DNA of 64,000 nt from Mycolicibacterium sp. CBMA 247. Lineage in GTDB: Bacteria > Actinomycetota > Actinomycetes > Mycobacteriales > Mycobacteriaceae. The translations under genes were made by a program, and so were the position numbers. The stretch spans positions 164,753 to 228,752 of the forward strand of contig NZ_VTGX01000006.1 of the NCBI RefSeq assembly GCF_009729095.1, read 5' to 3'. The notes below the pieces were generated by a model. It searched no databases. It was not told the DNA's origin and was given only the letters and a program-made list of their open reading frames with translations. Of this stretch, positions 59,730-64,000 are shown piece by piece. Each line of letters begins with the position of its first letter. Position 1 is the first letter of the stretch.

Positions 59730-61244
59730 ATGGCCCCCGGCAAGCCCAAGACCGCCAGGTACACCGAAATCGAGCGGAAGTTCGCGGTTTCCGGGAGCAC
59801 CGTCTCGCCGTCGTTCGAGGGACTGTCGGCCGTCGGCGAGGTAGTGAGCTCCGGAGTTCAACAACTCGACGCGGTGTATTTCGACACCCCGGATCGCGAT
59901 CTGGCGGCGCATCGCATCACGCTGAGGCGCCGCACCGGCGGGAGCGACGCCGGCTGGCACCTGAAGCTTCCGGCCGGCCCCGAAACCCGGACCGAGGTGC
60001 GCACACCGCTGGGCACGGCAACCACGACCGTGCCCGACGATCTGCGCGACATCGTCCTCGCCATCGTCCGGGACCGTCCGCTGTCCCCTGTGGCCCGGAT
60101 CAGCACCCAGCGCAGACTCGAGGTGCTGCACGGGACCGACGGGACCGCCCTGGCCGAGTTCTGCGATGACCGGGTGACCGCATCGGCCACCGGCCAGGAG
60201 GCCGACCAACAGAGCTGGCGAGAGTGGGAGCTGGAGCTGCTCACCGCCGATATACCCGACGACCTGATGGATCGGCTGTCGAACCGGCTGGCCGACGCCG
60301 GTGCGGCACCGGCCGGGCACGGCTCGAAGTTGGCCAAGGTGCTCGGCACCAGTCAGACCTCAGCTCAGGCACCGACTCCCCCGGCCGATCCGGTGCACCG
60401 GGCCATCGCCGAGCAGATCGACCAAGTGCTGGTGTGGGACCGCGCGGTGCGCGCCGACGCCTACGACTCGGTGCATCAGATGCGGGTGGTCACCCGCAAG
60501 ATCCGCAGCCTGCTGCAGGAATCCAAGGATTCCTTCGAGCTGGACGACAACGGCTGGGTGCTCGACGAGCTGCGTGCGCTGGCCGCGGTGCTGGGTGAGG
60601 CGCGTGACGCCGAGGTTCTGGCCGAGCGCTATCAACGCGCGCTCGACGAGATGCCTGCCGAGCTGGTCCGCGGACCGGTGCGCCAGCGGCTGGTCGAAGG
60701 GGCCAACCGCAGGTACACCGCGGGCTGGCGGCGTTCCCTGCTGGCGATGCGCTCACAACGCTACTTCCGGCTGCTGGACGCACTGGAGGAGTTGATCAGC
60801 GCCGAGCAGCCGGAATCCGCGGAGGGTGCACATCCGTCGCCGGTCACCATCAACTCGGCGTACAAGCGGGTCCGCAAGGCCGCCAAGACTGCTGCCAAGG
60901 TGGCGGCCGACACCAGTGCCGAGGTCACCGCCGAGGCGAAGGATGAGGCGCTGCACCGAATTCGTAAGGGCGCCAAGCGACTTCGTTATACCGCGGCGGC
61001 CACCGGGGCGGTCGAGGTCTCCGAGCGCGCGAAGAACATCCAGACCTTGCTGGGCGACCACCAGGACAGCGTGGTAAGCAAGGCCCACCTGAGTACCCAG
61101 GCCGATGCCGCTTACGCGGCCGGCGAGGACACCTTCACCTACGGGTTGCTCTATCAGCAGGAGCACGACATCGCCCAGCATTCCCGGGCGTTGCTGCAGG
61201 ATGCGCTCAAGCAGTTGGACAAGGCGGTTCGCAAAACTCACTGA
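59730..61244 (+). CDS. CYTH-CHAD domain protein (Rv2226-like)
   Basis: A 504-residue two-domain protein. The N-terminal CYTH domain has the ExExK-type signature YTEIERKFAV and acidic/basic strands for binding triphosphate or polyphosphate. The C-terminal CHAD domain has paired helices with conserved histidines and basic residues: HQMRVVTRKIRSLLQ and HRIRKGAKRLRYTAAA. CHAD domains bind polyphosphate, so a role in polyphosphate or triphosphate metabolism is expected. GAAGG lies 7 nt before the ATG at 59730. A lysine/alanine-rich segment (AAKTAAKVAADTSAEVTAEAK) separates the CHAD halves. Confidence 0.9.
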   Translation: MAPGKPKTARYTEIERKFAVSGSTVSPSFEGLSAVGEVVSSGVQQLDAVYFDTPDRDLAAHRITLRRRTGGSDAGWHLKLPAGPETRTEVRTPLGTATTTVPDDLRDIVLAIVRDRPLSPVARISTQRRLEVLHGTDGTALAEFCDDRVTASATGQEADQQSWREWELELLTADIPDDLMDRLSNRLADAGAAPAGHGSKLAKVLGTSQTSAQAPTPPADPVHRAIAEQIDQVLVWDRAVRADAYDSVHQMRVVTRKIRSLLQESKDSFELDDNGWVLDELRALAAVLGEARDAEVLAERYQRALDEMPAELVRGPVRQRLVEGANRRYTAGWRRSLLAMRSQRYFRLLDALEELISAEQPESAEGAHPSPVTINSAYKRVRKAAKTAAKVAADTSAEVTAEAKDEALHRIRKGAKRLRYTAAATGAVEVSERAKNIQTLLGDHQDSVVSKAHLSTQADAAYAAGEDTFTYGLLYQQEHDIAQHSRALLQDALKQLDKAVRKTH

Positions 61245-61275
61245 GCCTCTGCGGCCGGGCCGGGATGCGGCTGGG

Positions 61276-61667
<392 letters not shown>

Positions 61668-61674
61668 GCAGATC

Positions 61675-61680
61675 ACCGTA
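61675..61680 (-). promoter_or_regulatory. -10 box TACGGT for rnpB
   Basis: On the minus strand TACGGT then GATCTGC leads to the first base of the P1 helix, so it predicts the RNA 5' end. It overlaps the araC -10 box on the other strand. Confidence 0.6.
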
Positions 61681-61684
61681 CCCT
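61679..61684 (+). promoter_or_regulatory. -10 box TACCCT for leaderless araC-type gene
   Basis: TACCCT is followed by CAATTTC and the ATG at 61692; no ribosome site. Confidence 0.55.
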
Positions 61685-61691
61685 CAATTTC

Positions 61692-62132
61692 ATGCCGCAG
61701 GTGCCACCGGCCCGATATTTGCTCCGCGCCAAGGATCTGGCGGATGCCCGCTACGCGGATCCGATCACCGTCGACGACCTCGCTGCGGCCGCCGGCTTGT
61801 CCCGGGCGCACTTCAGCCGGATGTTCACCCGCACCTTCGGTGAGTCTCCGCGGGCCTATCTGCAGACCCGGCGCCTGGAGCGGGCCGCCGCACTGCTGCG
61901 CAACACCGACCGTTCGGTCGCCGACATCTGTGTGATGGTCGGCCTGCAGAGTGTCGGCTCGTTCACCACGAGCTTCGCCCGGGTGTACGGCAAGCCTCCG
62001 GCGGCCTACCGCGCCGGCCTGCCGCCGGCGATGCTCCGCGCCCCGGTTCCCAGTTGCATTCTGGCGCGGGATACCAGGCGTGCGGCCAAGACAGCACAAA
62101 TAGAGAAGACGACGGGGCCTGACCGCCCGTAG
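61692..62132 (+). CDS. AraC-family transcriptional regulator (HTH only)
   Basis: A 146-residue protein that is little more than an AraC DNA-binding domain: YADPITVDDLAAAAGLSRAHFSRMFTRTFGESPRAYLQTRRLERAAALL followed by SVADICVMVGLQSVGSFTTSFARVYGKPPAAYR, giving both helix-turn-helix units. There is no separate ligand domain; only a short Arg/Ala-rich tail. Such short forms often sit with a glyoxalase-fold (VOC) protein, as here, where the next gene follows 10 bases later. It probably regulates that gene. Confidence 0.9.
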   Translation: MPQVPPARYLLRAKDLADARYADPITVDDLAAAAGLSRAHFSRMFTRTFGESPRAYLQTRRLERAAALLRNTDRSVADICVMVGLQSVGSFTTSFARVYGKPPAAYRAGLPPAMLRAPVPSCILARDTRRAAKTAQIEKTTGPDRP

Positions 62133-62135
62133 CGT
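62130..62135 (+). promoter_or_regulatory. -10 box TAGCGT for leaderless VOC gene
   Basis: TAGCGT uses the stop codon of the AraC gene as its first three bases and is followed by CGGGACC and the ATG at 62143. Confidence 0.55.
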
Positions 62136-62142
62136 CGGGACC

Positions 62143-62562
62143 ATGATGAAAATCGCATACACGCACCTGTGGGTTCACGATCAGGAAGTCGCACTGAAAT
62201 TCTGGACCGAGAAGGTCGGTATGGAAGTGCGCGAAGATGTTTCGTTCCCGGAGGAGATGGGTGACTTCCGGTGGGTCACGGTCGGCCCGCCCGGGCAGGA
62301 CGACGTCGGCATCGTGCTGATGGCCGTGCCCGGCGAGCCCGTGATGGACGAGCAGACCCGCAAGCAGGTCCAGGACCTGACCGCAAAGGGCTTCGCCGGC
62401 ACGGTGTTCCTGACCACCGACGACTGCCAGGCCGCCTATGAGCGACTGAGCGCCCGCGGTGTCGAGTTCACCCAGGCGCCGAACCAGATGCCCTACGGCA
62501 TCGACTCCGGTTTCCGTGACCCTTCGGGCAACAGCGTCCGGCTGACCCAGCGCACCGACTAA
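62143..62562 (+). CDS. VOC (glyoxalase/bleomycin resistance fold) protein
   Basis: A 139-residue two-module VOC protein: THLWVHDQEVALKFWTEKVGMEVREDVSFPE... and GTVFLTTDDCQAAYERLSARGVEFTQAPNQMPYGIDSGFRDPSGNSVRL. Metal-binding His/Glu positions (His in YTHLWV, Asp in FRDPSGN in place of a typical Glu region) are partly recognisable. Members bind small ligands or detoxify reactive compounds; this group is often paired with an AraC-type regulator. It starts at the ATG at 62143 after a -10 box, and its stop overlaps the convergent DUF222-HNH gene by four bases. Confidence 0.88.
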   Translation: MMKIAYTHLWVHDQEVALKFWTEKVGMEVREDVSFPEEMGDFRWVTVGPPGQDDVGIVLMAVPGEPVMDEQTRKQVQDLTAKGFAGTVFLTTDDCQAAYERLSARGVEFTQAPNQMPYGIDSGFRDPSGNSVRLTQRTD

Positions 62563-63848
62563 GCGGCCAGTTCGCACCTAGCGAATTCGATGGCCATTCG
62601 TAGTTCGGTGACGCATTCATACATTTCGACCGGCCCAGGCGGCGGCGGTGCAGTGGAGCGGTACCGCGAGCCGGTGGGGGTTACGAATTCAGCTGTGTGC
62701 ACACCGTTCTCGTCACTGGGCGTCACCTTCCATCCGGGTGATTCCTTGACGTAATTGCACCGTTCGCATTCTCCGAGACCGTTCAGCGCAGTGGTGGCGC
62801 CCCCGCCGGCGTGGGGTCGTGCGTGGTCTCGGTGGCGGATCGGCGCATCGCAGTACGGGGTTCTGCAGGTCTGATCCCGCAACCCGATGAATTCGGCCAA
62901 TCCCTTGGGGAACAGCCGCGACCGCGACTCCATAGCCACCAACGCGCCGGACTTCGGATGCCGGTAGAGCCGCCGCAACGTCGCCCGCGACCGCTTGTCG
63001 GCCACCGCCTCACTCACCAGATTGCGGGCGACCGCTGCAGGCACGGGCCCGTAGCCTTCGACCACTGCCGGACGCTCGTCGTCCCCGAGCAGCGTCTGAT
63101 CGGAGAGCAACAGGTGGACCGCGACAGGTTCAGGCACGTCGATGGGACGGCCGGTCACCCGCTCCACCAACGTATCGGCCATCACCTGGCCTCGGGTTCG
63201 GTCGTCAAAAGTGGTGTCGGCGGCCCGTTTCAACGCCGCGTAGACGCCCACGCCCTGCGCCACGGGTAACAGCACGCTGACGTTGGTCATGGCGTCGGGT
63301 GCCGGCCGGATCGTGACCCGTCGATCCTCGGCCGCCTTCGCCGCGCGGTCGACGACGGCCTGCGGATCCAGGCGATAAGCGATCGTCTTGGCCTCGGCAG
63401 CGATCCGCTTGTCGCCCATACCCTCGAGTTTCGTTACCTCGGCGCACATCTCGGCATCCAACGCGCGCCGGTCCTCGACAGCCAGGCATGCCGACTCCCG
63501 CACGATCAACGTGGCCCGCCATTCCGACAGCACGCCTGACTCCAGCGCGCCCAGGGTGTGCGGCATTTCATGCACCAGCGCCTTGGCGAACCCGAGATGT
63601 CGACTGCCGCACGTCGGCGAATCACGGCGGGCCAGCGCGACCTCCGAGGCCACCCCACGGCCCCGTTGGGCTCTCGGCACTCCAGCGGCCGCCTCGTCAG
63701 CCCGGCGCTTCTCGTCCAACAATGCCGCGCACCGGGCCTGCCCTGCGGCAGCGGCCGACTTCGCCCGCTCGAGTTCCTCGATGCGCCGATGCAGCGCCGC
63801 CTCGTCAGCATCCGGGTTGACCTGCGCCAATCCCGCGATATCGAACAT
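62559..63848 (-). CDS. DUF222 and HNH endonuclease domain protein
   Basis: A 429-residue protein with an N-terminal DUF222 helical domain (about residues 90-260: HLGFAKALVHEMPHTLGALESGVLSEWRATLIVRES...) and a C-terminal HNH nuclease: DQTCRTPYCDAPIRHRDHARPHAGGGATTALNGLGECERCNYVKES, with the two histidines and the metal-binding CxxC-type pairs intact. Such proteins form a large mycobacterial family, including those inside the REP13E12 repeats of M. tuberculosis. The ATG at 63848 follows TACGAT by 7 nt; the frame stays open to 63986, over a direct repeat. No target site is known. It may be a domesticated or mobile nuclease. Confidence 0.88.
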   Translation of the reverse strand: MFDIAGLAQVNPDADEAALHRRIEELERAKSAAAAGQARCAALLDEKRRADEAAAGVPRAQRGRGVASEVALARRDSPTCGSRHLGFAKALVHEMPHTLGALESGVLSEWRATLIVRESACLAVEDRRALDAEMCAEVTKLEGMGDKRIAAEAKTIAYRLDPQAVVDRAAKAAEDRRVTIRPAPDAMTNVSVLLPVAQGVGVYAALKRAADTTFDDRTRGQVMADTLVERVTGRPIDVPEPVAVHLLLSDQTLLGDDERPAVVEGYGPVPAAVARNLVSEAVADKRSRATLRRLYRHPKSGALVAMESRSRLFPKGLAEFIGLRDQTCRTPYCDAPIRHRDHARPHAGGGATTALNGLGECERCNYVKESPGWKVTPSDENGVHTAEFVTPTGSRYRSTAPPPPGPVEMYECVTELRMAIEFARCELAA

Positions 63849-63855
63849 ACTGGCG

Positions 63856-63861
63856 ATCGTA
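63856..63861 (-). promoter_or_regulatory. -10 box TACGAT for leaderless DUF222-HNH gene
   Basis: On the minus strand TACGAT is followed by CGCCAGT and the ATG at 63848; no ribosome site. This supports 63848 over the longer frame. Confidence 0.55.
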
Positions 63862-63878
63862 CTCAGCCACACCGACCG

Positions 63879-63939
63879 CGTTGACTCATCAAAAATGCGC
63901 GCGAATGGGGGATTCGTTGCCTCACTGAAAATGCGCGCG
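63879..63939. repeat. Direct repeat of a 25-bp element upstream of the HNH gene
   Basis: Copies at 63879-63903 and 63915-63939 share CGTTG at one end and AAAATGCGCGCG at the other, with 21 of 25 bases identical and a 36-bp period. The rest of the sequence to the window end shows nothing else recognised. Confidence 0.75.
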
Positions 63940-64000
63940 TAGGCCCAGTGGATGGGGTTGAGGTTGGCAGAGCGCAGAGCAATCACCGAGACGGCGGCGA

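Overview
The window comes from a high-GC actinomycete, most likely a fast-growing Mycobacterium (Mycolicibacterium). Gene order follows M. tuberculosis Rv2181-Rv2226 almost gene for gene, as I remember that map. Mycobacterial hallmarks are present: PimB', MmpS3, an LpqN-like lipoprotein, the CaeA/Hip1 protease pair, the glnA1-glnE-glnA2 cluster, a diheme QcrC and DUF222-HNH protein. Symbols and names rest on motifs and remembered homologues; no search was run.

Layout. 1-8.6 kb: end of a membrane protein, then a minus-strand run (acyltransferase, CxxC protein, ArsA-type ATPase, two SRPBCC proteins), fadD15, pimB', a zinc-protease-like membrane protein and an NlpC/P60 hydrolase, mostly envelope lipid and wall functions. 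8.8-12 kb: small cysteine-rich protein, DEDDh/GIY-YIG nuclease, trpD. 12.1-20.8 kb: bcc-aa3 respiratory supercomplex (ctaE-qcrCAB on plus; ctaC-ctaF on minus), flanking a secreted-protein, lipoprotein, DUF2561 and mmpS3 block. 20.9-26 kb: asnB, adenosine kinase, two membrane proteins, A-type Fe-S protein. 26-28.4 kb: cobUTS for the end of cobalamin synthesis. 28.4-36.6 kb: ilvE, gcvT, adenylyl cyclase, leucyl aminopeptidase, lytic transglycosylase lipoprotein, ephD. 36.8-41.9 kb: dlaT, an epimerase, lipB, lipA and a DUF4191 protein; LipB/LipA make the lipoyl group that DlaT carries. 42-51 kb: RDD protein, glnA1, dtd, DoxX protein, F420-type oxidoreductase and hotdog thioesterase, glnE, glnA2; GlnE adenylylates GlnA1, whose target Tyr406 is present. 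51-61.2 kb: two Hip1-like hydrolases, WS/DGAT, panB, MarR/aldo-keto reductase pair, enoyl-CoA hydratase, TetR, CYTH-CHAD protein. 61.3-64 kb: RNase P RNA (minus), AraC regulator, glyoxalase-fold protein, DUF222-HNH protein.

The window is ordinary core chromosome: I see no insertion sequence, prophage, CRISPR array, tRNA or rRNA. No stretch over 300 bases lacks a gene. The most interesting signals are at the DNA level. About twenty genes have a TAnnnT or CAnnnT -10 box 6-7 nt before the start codon and mostly no Shine-Dalgarno, so they are probably leaderless. Two long related hairpins share sequence, two tandem duplications sit immediately beyond stop codons, the rnpB and araC promoters overlap, and GlnR-like boxes precede glnA1. 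The clearest less-described proteins are an 88-residue CX2CX6CX2C protein and a secreted 108-residue cysteine protein.
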